Assembly: GCA_941918925.1 (NCBI GenBank)
Contig: OW799234.1
Location: forward strand, 69,497,043-69,561,042
DNA: 64,000 bases
Direction of reading: 5' to 3'
Source: Phyto melanocephala
Taxonomy: Eukaryota; Arthropoda; Insecta; Diptera; Rhinophoridae
The notes under the pieces are model-generated. The model had not been told where the DNA came from. It saw only the letters and a list, made by a program, of their open reading frames with translations, and did no database searches. Position numbers and translations under genes: made by a program. Shown here piece after piece: positions 12,057 through 22,117 of the stretch. Positions within the stretch are counted from its first letter, which is position 1, and each line of letters opens with the position of its first letter.

Positions 12057-12200
12057 CTACAAAGAAAGTGATACATATTTTATTATAAATAGATAATTCC
12101 ATAGCGATTAACAAAATAATAAATATTGTGCTTTAAATGTACACAAAATTGGTGGTGGGTATAAAAAATTCGGCACAGCCGAATATAGTGTTCTTACTTG

Positions 12201-12304
12201 TTTTTGTTTAGTTTTTAAAAAATTATTGAAATTATAGGCTTTGTATTACTATTTGAATTAATAAATGGAAAATTTATATACAAAAACAAAATGCAGGTGT
12301 TTTT
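12201..12304. repeat. 104-bp direct repeat, right copy
   Basis: Same sequence as 8356-8459, offset 3845. The right copy continues into a T-run and unique sequence (AAATTGTTGTTG), the left copy into Helentron P2. Confidence 0.85.
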
Positions 12305-12340
12305 TAAATTGTTGTTGTTTAGTGCCGCGATGCGTTAAAA

Positions 12341-12563
12341 TGGTCATTAAATTTTAAGGGCCCATGCTGAATGTGAACCACATATAAACGTCAAGTTTTT
12401 CCTCTGCATTTTATTTGACATTTCTCAATTTCAGATCAACTCAATTTGAATCATGGAAAGATACACAATCGAGCAACGCGTTAAAGTTATTCAGGCATAT
12501 TATGAAAATGGGCTTTCAAATCAAAATGCATTTCGTGCACTTCGTGATTCTTTTGGTCAACAT
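12341..12563 (+). mobile_element. 5' fragment of a mariner element, copy F
   Basis: Begins with the mariner terminal sequence (GGTCATTAAATTTTAAGGGC) and runs through the 5' UTR into the transposase start. It breaks off at 12563 into unrelated sequence. Unlike copies A-E its N-terminal coding region has no frameshift. Confidence 0.75.
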
Positions 12564-12605
12564 ACCTTAAGAATATGCTTTGGAAAGGGGCCTTGCTTCA
12601 CCTGA
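12453..12605 (+). pseudogene. Intact N-terminal helix-turn-helix fragment of a mariner transposase
   Basis: From the ATG at 12453, 37 codons follow the family consensus without a break (MERYTIEQRVKVIQAYYENG, ending ALRDSFGQH). From 12564 the sequence is unrelated and a TGA closes the frame after 50 codons. The known role of this part of the family is binding of the terminal inverted repeats. A free fragment could in principle compete with transposase, but nothing shows expression. It is too short to be more than a truncated relic. Confidence 0.65.
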
Positions 12606-14438
12606 GATATTATAAGCTCTGGAGCCGCATTTCAACGAAACTGATATTTTACTTGATTTTTATTGTAAGTTTTCTGCTCTTTGGCTATATGGATTCTAAA
12701 AAGAATTCTATCATCTTGGCATGCATTCAAATGCGAAAGCTTTATGCCTGGTCTTAAAGTATGTTCTTTACCCAACATATTTAGCAATTTTTACTTTGTC
12801 TGAGGCAATTTCTATTTGTTTAAAGCTTGCAAACATAACGACGATTTCCATTATTATTATTTTTTGTTGTCATTTGTCAAAAGTTGCAGAAATTAGAAAG
12901 AAATTTTTCCTAATCCGACGATCTAAAACAAATACGAATTACTCACTGGGTTTTCTATGTATATAAAAACAAGAAATTTATCAGATGTTCTGTGGGTATA
13001 TTTTTAAAGCCAACAGTTTTTCGGGATATGTAGGATTCAGCGATGAGTGATGATGTTGATGAAGATGTTGCTATTGTTTTGGTTGTTGTATTTTGGCAAA
13101 AAAGCATTTTTTGTTGTTGTGATGCTGAGAGTAAGCAACATTTTTGTTCCTTTGGATTTCTTTGTTTTTAAGGCTTGATGCCTAAAATTCCTTGTTATAA
13201 TAACCACCAGACCAATATATGTATGTATGTACACCGTAATTCAGAATTACACACCAACGCACATAACAGCCACAACCATACATATCAGCACAAACTACAT
13301 AAAAATATCGAACTTATATTTTTTAAGTTACCTTATATGAAAGGAATAAGCAGTGGGATAGTGGTCGTCTGATAGTAATAATGTAACAGTTATAGAAATT
13401 ATGTGGTGTACAGAAGGAGTGCGAGAGGTATTATGAGATTCACAGAGTTAATGGCGGCTGTTACAATGCACTATTATGCCATGTTGTTTTTTTCAGTTAG
13501 AGTAATAAAAACAACAACAACTACAAAAAAAAACTTTTTTATACTAAATGTGTTTGTGCATTTGTGCTGGAATTTTGCGTTATAAATGATATTTTAGCAA
13601 CTTTTTCGTGGATATTCGAGTGTGTGTTAGAGTTTCTCTTAGGTTGTTTATATTTCATTTCTTTTTTGTCTATCAAAAATGCAGCGTAACGCATTACGTT
13701 TATAACACCATCTTCATCATCAGGTTATTTGTGTTTCAGCATATTCGTTTCGGTGTATATGTATGTGAGTGAGAATGTATAAGAACTTCCTGCTGCCACA
13801 CTAATGCTGTTGTTCAGTTATTTTTAGTCTTGGATACTACCAGCCATATAAGTTAAATACAAATACATACAAACAAGTTTGGAGTATGTTTGTACGAACG
13901 ACACATTATTGATGAGAAGCTTTTTTTTTGAAAAATGTTCACCATTACAACTACTGCAGACTCTTTTACCAATTTAAGCGTTTAGATATACACGCACACA
14001 TACAAAATGGCTGAAATTTATTGAAGTGTAAAGTCAAGTATGAACAGCAAAAAACTTTGGTAGTAATCAGTTAAAGTAGAGGTAGTTGAGATTGAGACTT
14101 CAATAGATATTATAACATTGAAGATTACAAATATTTGTGTCTTTATAGAAATATAAATTTGTAATAATTATCGATAAAAAGTTGTTGGGCTTTAATTGAA
14201 AGACTCTTTAATATAAGTTTTATAGACAGCAATTATTTTAAGATTTAAAATAGTTTCTTGAATTTTCACATAATCATTGGAGTAACTAGACTAACCGTCA
14301 CTGCAGTTCGCCTTTTTAACAAAGCGGCCATGTTCAGGATGACTTTATTGCATGCAATTATATTATGACCAGTGTTGCCACGACAAAAAAAAAATACAAT
14401 CAAAATTACTTCAAAAAGTAACCAAATCAAAAAAAAAA
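12606..14438. other. Unique-looking AT-rich DNA
   Basis: About 1.8 kb with no recognised transposon. It has short TG/CA and CAACAACAA tracts and several overlapping short open frames of AT-rich composition. It resembles intronic or intergenic DNA, and I assign nothing. Confidence 0.4.
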
Positions 14439-14530
14439 ACAAGCAACAGTGCTATATTCGGCCGTGCCGAATCTTATATACCCTTCACAACGTGTAGTCA
14501 TGCAATAACAATTGTTTGTATCACCATTCA

Positions 14531-15382
14531 TCTATATATATAAAAGTGAAACTCTGTGTGTGTGTGTGTGTGTGTTAGCTATAGACTCTGAAACTGTAAA
14601 ACCAATCGGGCTCAAACTTTGGTAAGTTGTTGTACACATACCGGGGAGTGTTTATGGATGAAAAAAAGTGGGCGGGGCCACGCCCATAAAAAATTAGTTA
14701 TCAGTTTTAGCTACTTGCACTTGACCGATTTTTCTGAAACTTTGCACACATATCGAGCTGTCACGACTAAATAATTTCGTGATAAGAAAAGTGGGCGGGG
14801 CCACGCCCCTAAAAAAGTTTTAATTTTGAGGTACTTGCACTGGACCGATTTTTCTGAAACTTTGCACACATATTGAGCTGTCGTGACTTTATAATTTTGT
14901 GATTAAAAAAGTGGGCGGGGCCACGCCCATAAAAAAAAGGCTATAATTTTGAGGTACTTGCACCAGACTGATTTTTCTGAGACTTTGCACACATATTGAG
15001 CTGTCATGACTAAATAATTTCGTGATTAGAAAAGTGGGCAGTGCCACGCCCATAAAAAAAGGTATCATTTTGAAGTACTTGCACTGGACCGATTATTCTG
15101 AAACTTTGCACACATATTGAGCTGTTATGACTTTACAATTTCGTGATAAGAAAAGTGGGCAGGGCCACGCCCATAAAAACAATTTTAATTTTGAGGTACT
15201 TGCACTGGTCCGATTCTTCTGAAACTTTGCACACATATTGAGCTGTTATGACTTTACAATTTCGTGACTAGAAAAGTGGGCAATGCCACGCCCATAAAAA
15301 AATTATAATGTTTAGGTTTTTTCACTTCAGAATGCATTTCGGTTCATTAAGGGGCGTAGCAACGCGCGCCGGGTTTGGCTAG
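14531..15382 (+). mobile_element. Non-autonomous Helitron H1
   Basis: Starts TCTATATATATAAAAGTGAA after an A and ends GCGCGCCGGGTTTGGCTAG before a T, the classic Helitron TC...CTAG structure with A/T target and no duplication. It holds a TG repeat, a conserved 5' segment and five units of 120-123 bp. The host Helentron copy at 37838 has the uninterrupted target CACCATTCA|TCCCATATG. Confidence 0.9.
14700..15310. repeat. Five tandem ~120-bp units inside Helitron H1
   Basis: The box TTTGCACACATAT recurs at 14741, 14861, 14984, 15105 and 15226. Each unit has an imperfect palindrome of the type GTGGGCGGGGCCACGCCC. Confidence 0.85.
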
Positions 15383-15439
15383 TCTCATATAAAATACGTA
15401 CATATGTATATACTGGTTAGACTAAATGTGGCATCGAAT

Positions 15440-15660
15440 CCCAGCTGAGCCAAAAAAAATTTTTCTTATTTTATTTAAGATATTATTTATATTTTATTAT
15501 TTTTTTTTATAAATTTTTTTTTAATTTTTTTAAAAAAATTTTTTACAAAAATTTTAAAAAAAATTTTTTTAAATTTTTTGTTTAAATTTTTTTGTAATTT
15601 TTTTTATTATTTTTTTTTTATTTTTAATATATTTTTTTTTGTAATTTTTTTTTTTTGCAT
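15440..15660. repeat. A/T-only low-complexity block of Helentron E1
   Basis: About 200 bp almost entirely of A- and T-runs, directly after the conserved GGCATCGAATCCCAGCTGAG box. The same position is occupied by similar blocks in E2 (17600-17760), E3 (38010-38155) and E8 (63695-63865). Confidence 0.8.
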
Positions 15661-16008
15661 GTTTTTTGCATGTATGTATATAAGTACGTTGTTGTTGTAA
15701 TTGTGTAAAAAAACGAGGTGGTCGTGGTTTTTTGCTCATATCTCAGAAAGTTATGGGGCGATTGTGCTGAATTTCAATAGCGATTCATTCCTGAATATTT
15801 CCAAGAGATATAGTTGCTTCTAAAAGTTGATTTCAACCAACACACGGACAGACGGGCAGACGGACAGACGGTCAGGGCTTAATCGACTCCTCTATTCATA
15901 AGCTTTCAGAAAATATATACTTTATGGGGTCGGAAATGAAAATTGTAGAAATTACAACCGGAATGACAAAGCTATATATACCCTTGTGCACCACAGGTGA
16001 AGGGTATA

Positions 16009-16540
16009 ATAACCAAAATTAAAATATATTTGATTTATTTTAAATTTGTTTTACATTTTAATATAAAAAATATTTGTACTTTACGAATGAATTATGAACT
16101 AAAAATAAACCAAAAATTCAAGTCTTACGTATCAAGTAACATAAAAAAACTTAAAGGTAATTTTATTACAAATAACGATAAATAAATAAAAGACTTTTAT
16201 TTAAAATAAAATTTTCATATATTTCATGAATTTTTTCGTACTTCAGAGTTGATCATTTGCTAAAAGAAATAGGGTTTCAAGTGCTATCAATGTTGTCTAA
16301 ATATTGTCACTTAAATGAGAACATTGCAATGTTAAACGTACATATAAGAACATGATTTATAAATAAAACATATTAAATACTACTGAATTTTGGGCTTTAA
16401 AAAAGTAACCAAACAGAAAAAAAAAATACACATCTACACATTGGCAAAAAAATTAACCAATTTTGGTTATAAATAACCAAAAACGGCAACGCTGATTATG
16501 ACATTCTTTAAGCATATCAAACTAATAGTAATGTATGTAT
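16009..16540. other. AT-rich spacer without recognised feature
   Basis: Only short chance open frames (for example 15997-16185, which overlaps the end of E1). Confidence 0.4.
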
Positions 16541-18240
16541 GTTTTTTTTTGGAGGAGGTGGAAATCTTACATAGAGTTCCGATATTCTGGACTATGTCGG
16601 ATTCTTAACGACTAAAACCACCTCCTTCTTCATCGCCACTCCATGCTGAACAGCCTGTTAGGGTTTTACGTCTCAGGGTGGGACGACTCAGTTGGTTTCG
16701 AGATTCACATTTCCAGAGTCCTTTTTTCTTTGTTCCCCCTCTCGTTACTACTACCATTATATAGGTACATATTCTCTGCAAATTATCATGGCTGTCCATC
16801 ATTACATAGATAATGTTATGCGGATATTCTTTTCTACCAACCTCTCGTTCCAGTCAAGCTTTGTCATGTACAAATCTAGGGCAGTTAAAAATTGCGTGTT
16901 CCATATCCTCTATTATACCTAGACATCGTGGACATGCTGGAGTGTCATGATGCCCATAGCTGAAGCTACCTGTTCTACATCCTCGTGGCCTGTCAGGAAT
17001 TGTGTAAGGTAATAATTAACTTCGTCATACCTCCTACCAATCCAACTGACTATGTTTGGAATGAGCTTGTATGTCTATCATCCCTTTGGGCTCTTATCCC
17101 AACGAGCTTGCCATCTTTGCATGCGCTCCTCCCTTTCATCAAGTCGCGCTTCCCTTCCAGAATAGTCACCTTTTTATACCCTTCACACAGTGAAAAAGGG
17201 TATATATAGGTTTGTCATTCCGTGTGAAATTTCTACAATTTTCATTTCCGACCCCATAAAGTATATATTTTCTGAAAGCTTATGAAAAAGGGAGTCGATT
17301 AAGCTCTGTCAGTCTGTCCGTGTGTATGTTGAAATCAACATTTTGAAGCCCCCCTATTGCCGGGACCCGAGACCCGGGACCCGGGTGAGGTATTAAAATA
17401 TTAGAAATATTCGGGAGTAGACCGGTATTGAAAATCAGAAACATCGGTACATAAACAACTGAGATATGAGCAAAAAACCACGACCACCTCGATTTTTTTT
17501 TTCACAAAAAAAAACATTACAACAACAACATACATACATACAAACGTGTATACTGGTTAGTGAAAACGTGGCATCGAATCCCAGCTGAGCCAAAAAAAAA
17601 TTTTTTATATATTTAAAAAAATTTTTTTTATATTTTTTTTTTATTTTACATATTTTTTATATTTTTATATTTTTTTAAAAATTTTTTTTTTGTTTTATAT
17701 GTATTATTTATATTTTAATTATTTTTTTTAAATTTTTTTTTTGTTATTTTTTTTTTAAATACATACGTAAATTTATAATTTTACAATGGGATGTTTTTAT
17801 ATATGTATGTTTTTTATATGTCTGTACGTATTTCATATGAGATGAATGGTGATACAAACTACTGTTATTGCTCTCTTACTTGTTCCCTTTCATATCTTTG
17901 TAGTGCTTCGTCAGCAAGTATGTCTATTCGTTTCATATTAGCTATAACTTTTGTTGCGTCAGCGGATACAGTTCGGTAATAGCTACAGACTCGCACAGCA
18001 ATCAGTCTATATTTTTCTTGCTTTTTGTAACTTCAAGCCCTTTGACCACGTTAGTGCTGCGAACTGGGCTTTATTGAAATCATATGACGCTATATGCTTA
18101 TATCTCAGTAGTTTATATGGTAATTGTGTTACTTTTAACACAAACAGGCTCAGGCCCATATTTGAGAATTATACGGTGCAACTGTCACGAAAACTTGTTC
18201 AGGAAATCGATAATCTGAGATTTAAATTAAAACTTTTTTG
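16541..18240 (-). pseudogene. R1-type LINE ORF2 3' region, split by Helentron E2
   Basis: Read on the minus strand from 18.2 kb downward, the relic shows the post-RT stretch RLIAVRVCSYYRTVSADA, continuing to RIDILADEALQRYERE (about 18005-17884). Helentron E2 then interrupts. After it come EERMQRWQARWDKSPKG (about 17130-17080), VSWIGRRYDEVNYYLTQFLT (about 17050-16995) and a CX2CX8HX4C zinc knuckle (CPRC at 16934-16923, HAIFNC next). These are the order and motifs of R1-clade LINE C termini. A frameshift lies near 16980 and stops near 17070. The tail is a short A-run at about 16541-16549. It is a dead copy; the clade call is from recalled consensus. Confidence 0.8.
17175..17883 (+). mobile_element. 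Helentron (DINE-1/mini-me-like), copy E2, inserted in the R1-type LINE
   Basis: The 5' end is TATACCCTTCACACAGTG at 17175; the TA block, a short (GTCY)n block (GTCAGTCTGTCCGTGTG), the conserved CAGCTGAG box and an A/T-only block follow. The 3' end is CTCTTACTTGT, but the usual 3' hairpin is deleted (about 17870). Its removal joins CACCTTTT to TCCCTTTC, which keeps the LINE frame open and implies insertion between two Ts. Confidence 0.8.
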
Positions 18241-19864
18241 AAAAAAATTTATTCACCGATATCTTTATAGTTGATTTACGCATTATACTAAATTTGCAAG
18301 CAGATATTTTAAACTTCAAAATCACAAATTTAAATGAAACTAACTCGACCGACCACTTATACGATTTGTTTCCTTCTCTCCTGCCAACACATTCATACAA
18401 CAGCGTGAATGACTAGAAAAGAAACAGTACTAAAGTTAAATAAAAATATATTTTTATAACCTCATTTTATAAAATGTCCTTTTATATATAAAATGTCTTT
18501 TGCGCTTTTAATGATTTTGGCATGTTAAGAGGTATGAAAATATATGTACTTATTTATGGCATCATTTATGTTCTGTTTTAGTTTTATACTCGTATGCACA
18601 CAATAGTTAACGTAGAAATTTCAGGATGATAATGAGAATGAGTTTAATTTAATAATGTTAGTTTTTGTTTGTACACACATTAAGTTGTTGTTGGTTGTCA
18701 ATTTGTTTTTATTTTATCTTGTCGAAAACATTATTAAACGCATTCAAATATACCTGGTTTACTTACATAAAGATGTTTATAAATATTTTTTTATTTGATT
18801 CTATATATTTTTTGTATAAAAATAAATGTGACATGCCCTTAAGGATGCTGCTTAATTTACGTGAATGGAATGCTTGCATTCAGTTGACTGCAGTTTATCA
18901 TTGAAATGTACCTAAAAACTGTATGTGTACTATTTTATAACTAAGTAGAAGGTTCCCTAAGGAACTTTGATATTTAAAATCAACAAATAAAATTTTTACG
19001 TTTATTTCCAACTACGTTTGTATTCGTAAGTGTAAATAGAAATATTTATTATTAGGTTTTATAATATCAAATTTTTTTAAACGATTCTTAAATAATAAGC
19101 AGTTACTGATTCGTTGTTACTAAACCAGGAATATCTGAACAATAAACAGATCATCATCTTCATAAAAGAACGGAAGTAAATTTTTCTCTCTGTTACGGTT
19201 CTATAAAATTGCTGTTTCTAATGTTAATAATTTTTTTTTTTGCTTAATCGATAAGCAAGAATTTTCAGATGCTTTTTAAGGTCTCTCCCTAAGTCAGCAA
19301 ACTGCTTCTTATTAAATTGCCAGGGTTCATAAGTCATTATCTTAATGGAACTCATTTGATTACTTCCAGTACTTATTAAGGAACATTTTGTCTTTTGCCG
19401 TTGGTTCTCTGATTAAAATGTCAAGTACGCTTTCTAAAATTTGGAAGCATTAAAAAATATTCACCATTTCCAAGTCAAACGGGGTATACCTGATAGTTTT
19501 GCGTAGTTATAGATTTTTTTGATTCTGAATTATCACTAGAGTTTAGGATTGGTCGGTTAGTAGACAAAGATAAATCCATTTAGGCTGCTTTATTTTGTTA
19601 ATGCCTATTACTTATGTCGATAGCGCAAAACCAACAATCATCATGATGATTCGATTAAAATAATTTATATAAAAAAAAACAGAGAAAAATTACTTGTACT
19701 TTTCGAATTCCTAAACACTTGTTGAATAAGAAAAAGTGGGTGAATGAGCTCTAAAAATACTTGGTAGTCTTTGTTTACTGTAGTCTCATTTGGTTTTTAG
19801 GTTATGCGACTTTACGTAAAGTTTGAAGTTTTCATGATTTTTTTTAAATACATATTTTTATTTG
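18241..19864. other. AT-rich stretch without recognised feature
   Basis: I see no domain or repeat family here. The short open frames (for example 18665-18904) look like noncoding AT-rich sequence. Confidence 0.4.
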
Positions 19865-20237
19865 TCCCAGCAAAATATTCCTGCCGGGGTGCCCAAAAAG
19901 GATCGGTGTTATATATATATCAGACTTTTAAACAGGTAAAGTCTCAAACGCAATAGTTAAAAATATGAAAAAGGCTCAAAAATACTTTTTAAATGGAAAA
20001 TTAAAATCAATGAGGAGAAATCTCAAGCAATAATTTTTCCTTTTAAAAAATCACCCAAAAGAACACCTACGGTTGGCTTATCTCTTAATGGAAAAGAAAT
20101 TCCCCTAAACGAAAAGATTAAATATCTGATAATTCCACTAGTTAAAGACTATCATATAAACACCATGTCTAAGAAAGCTGTACGATGCGGTAGAGTTCTA
20201 TTTCCTCTTCTAAATCGACCAATTATGACATATGGAT
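19865..20237 (+). pseudogene. Jockey-type LINE reverse transcriptase fragment, upstream part
   Basis: Around 19880 the translation gives IPAGVPKKD, a decayed form of the RT motif AGVPQGS. From 19994 an open stretch reads WKIKINEEKSQAIIFPFK, then LNGKEIPLNEKIKYL, LFPLLNR and finally PIMTYG, the order expected for the RT palm-thumb of Jockey-clade LINEs. Parts of the domain between these motifs are deleted. The catalytic YADD box is not visible. At 20237 the reading is broken by the hAT-like element and resumes in the same frame at 22126. Confidence 0.75.
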
Positions 20238-20567
20238 CAGAGATCTGCAACGAATACTCATGAAGTAAGTCAACTTGAATCATGATTCATTATTTCGTTG
20301 ATTTATACGCATTCATACTTATATTCAGCAATACGTATGACTCAGTTGTTTGCTATTGTCGTTCACGCAAGATAAAAAGACGATCAAAAGCAAGTATGAC
20401 TCGCGTACTCATTATGAAGTGGTGTGTTTTAACTAGGCTTGCCAGATTACAATTTGACATTCTCTATAATACTTGTGGATTGTTAAAAAAAATAGACAAT
20501 TGAAATTTAACAAAAAAATACAAAAACTACAAGCAAAAATAAAGTGCTAGCTTTGATGTCTGTTTAA

Positions 20568-21020
20568 TACTACATTTACACCTGAGCGAATTCTAGTAGA
20601 TTTCATTTAAAATCTTAATTAAAATCTAAACCGTTTATACCACTATTTTTTGATTTGATTTTGCAAGATTTCGTTTTCAAAACAATATACGTATTTACAA
20701 GGTGGTCTGAGAGGTTCTCTATGTTCTACTTCTCCAAAATTCAAACTCCATATAAAAAAAATGTAAACAATAAAGTACTTGTGCGATTGCAACCACCTTA
20801 TATATTATGATTGAATTTTTCTGTGTGCAGCGTAGTATATTTTGTTACAATTTAATAAAAACCGCAGTTGAATCACGAAGTAGTACTAGATTTTAAGTAG
20901 ATTTTACCAAAATCTAGTGGCGAAGTAGATTTCGTTTTGTATGGGAAATCTGGTAGAAATGAACAAGATTTCGTTCAAAATCCCGTAAGTACTAGATTTT
21001 GTGTAGATGTAAATGTAGTA
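20568..21020. mobile_element. Small TIR element (MITE) nested in the hAT-like element
   Basis: Ends are TACTACATTTACACCT and its near-perfect inverse (AGATGTAAATGTAGTA). It is flanked by TAA on both sides (PIF/Harbinger-like), or by TA if the ends are taken as CTACATTT. Internal copies of CTAGATTTT and its inverse lie near both ends. Confidence 0.7.
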
Positions 21021-21231
21021 TAAGAGATTTAGATTTTGGTTTTGCGTATTGTCTTTCAAATTTAAGTGAGCATAAATTTTATTTGCTGCAAAAAACTTCC
21101 ACACGAAAATAAAAAACAAAAAATAACTGTTGTTGTTTACCTCTTATTATAGAAGACAATTAAAACTTAGTCTAAAGGCCATAATCAGTTGTATTTATTT
21201 AAATAGTGATACTTGTAAAAATTGTGTATTA

Positions 21232-21754
21232 AGGCCTAACTATATTATGCTTTTGCTGGCTTAAGCTAATGTCAAAAACCAACGAAAAGTCTGTCAAATG
21301 CTTAAGCAAATTTTTGAAGACTTGTCGGTGGATATATTGTACTTTTTAAACTTAAATACTTACTATGATTAGTTGCAAATATTTGTACTTTTGCAAAAGC
21401 TGTTTTATTTCTGTATTTCCTAAATATATTGATATTGTCACAAAATTATTATTTAATGTGTAAAATGTAAAAATATTTTACTATAAACTATTAAATTTAT
21501 ACATTTTTTCACTAATTTAAAAAAACAAATAACAACATTAATAAAAAAAGTGCTAAATAATGCAACAGTGTGTACATATCAAATGAAAATCTATTTTCGT
21601 AAGCAAAGTACGATCAGATTCGCAGTTTGCTTAAGCAAATGACACTTGACGAAACTTGACGAAAAGTTTCTTAAGTACAATATAGTTGCATACATTTAAT
21701 TTTGTGTATTCGCACATTTGCTTAAGCCAGCAAAAGCATAATATAGTTAGGCCT
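21232..21754. mobile_element. PIF/Harbinger-like MITE nested in the hAT-like element
   Basis: Perfect inverted repeats of about 36 bp beginning AGGCCTAACTATATTATGCT at both ends, flanked by TTA (21229-21231 and 21755-21757). A 3-bp TTA duplication and a GGCC-containing start fit PIF/Harbinger. 523 bp, no coding sequence. Confidence 0.8.
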
Positions 21755-22117
21755 TTACACATCGTAAAATTTCAAATTTTCTTGCTGCTAAAAATATCTT
21801 GCTCTCTCCGACCTGACAACATTGCTTATTCTTCATACAAATGAGAGCTGTTAATGTGTTTGTTGTTATATAAGATAAGTATAAGATAAGTATTTTCTTA
21901 AAAATATGGGTAGTTTTGCGAATCATATAAGTATGGGACTGTATAAGTATAAGTACGACGTAGTTTATTTATTGTGAGTTGTATTTTACTTATAAATCAA
22001 CTTTGTTGTGGGTATGCGTACGTCAGCTCAGTTTAATTTCAATGATTTATTCGCATTTATACTCAAATTTTATGACTCACTCTGAATATTGAAAAAACGA
22101 CTCAATGCCGATCACTG

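Larger units (their letters stand above)
8460..12200 (+). mobile_element. Helentron (DINE-1/mini-me-like), copy P2, carrying nested insertions
   Basis: The 5' end is TATACCCGCCACC at 8460. The TA block and (GTCY)n block (GTCCGTCCGTCTGTCCGTC, about 8597-8620) follow, then degenerate 288-bp-type units, then mariner D. The 3' end is at 12200: hairpin ATTCGGCACAGCCGAAT followed by TTCTTACTTGT. Between 10094 and 11974 it is interrupted by the opposite-strand Helentron M2, inserted inside mariner D. Without M2 the element is about 1.86 kb. Non-autonomous; no Rep/helicase coding sequence seen. Confidence 0.75.
14439..16008 (-). mobile_element. Helentron (DINE-1/mini-me-like), copy E1, with nested Helitron
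   Basis: The 3' hairpin at the left (ATTCGGCCGTGCCGAAT) follows AACAAGCAACAG; the 5' end at the right is GTGAAGGGTATA. It contains the conserved block GGCATCGAATCCCAGCTGAG, an A/T-only block, the (GTCY)n block (about 15845-15870) and the TA block. A Helitron at 14531-15382 interrupts it after CACCATTCA. Non-autonomous. Confidence 0.8.
20238..22117. mobile_element. hAT-like non-autonomous element with 8-bp target duplication
   Basis: Terminal inverted repeats CAGAGATCTGCAACGAATAC (left) and, inverted, CAGTGATCGGCATTGAGTCG (right) share the CAGNGATCNGCA start typical of hAT elements. Flanks are ATATGGAT (20230-20237) and ATTTGGAT (22118-22125), an 8-bp duplication with one mismatch. No transposase-like frame is seen. 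Two smaller elements are nested inside. Confidence 0.8.

Noticed and set aside
17791..18241. Plus-strand frames at 17791-18241 as a gene
   Set aside because: They are antisense to the R1-type LINE and cross the end of Helentron E2.
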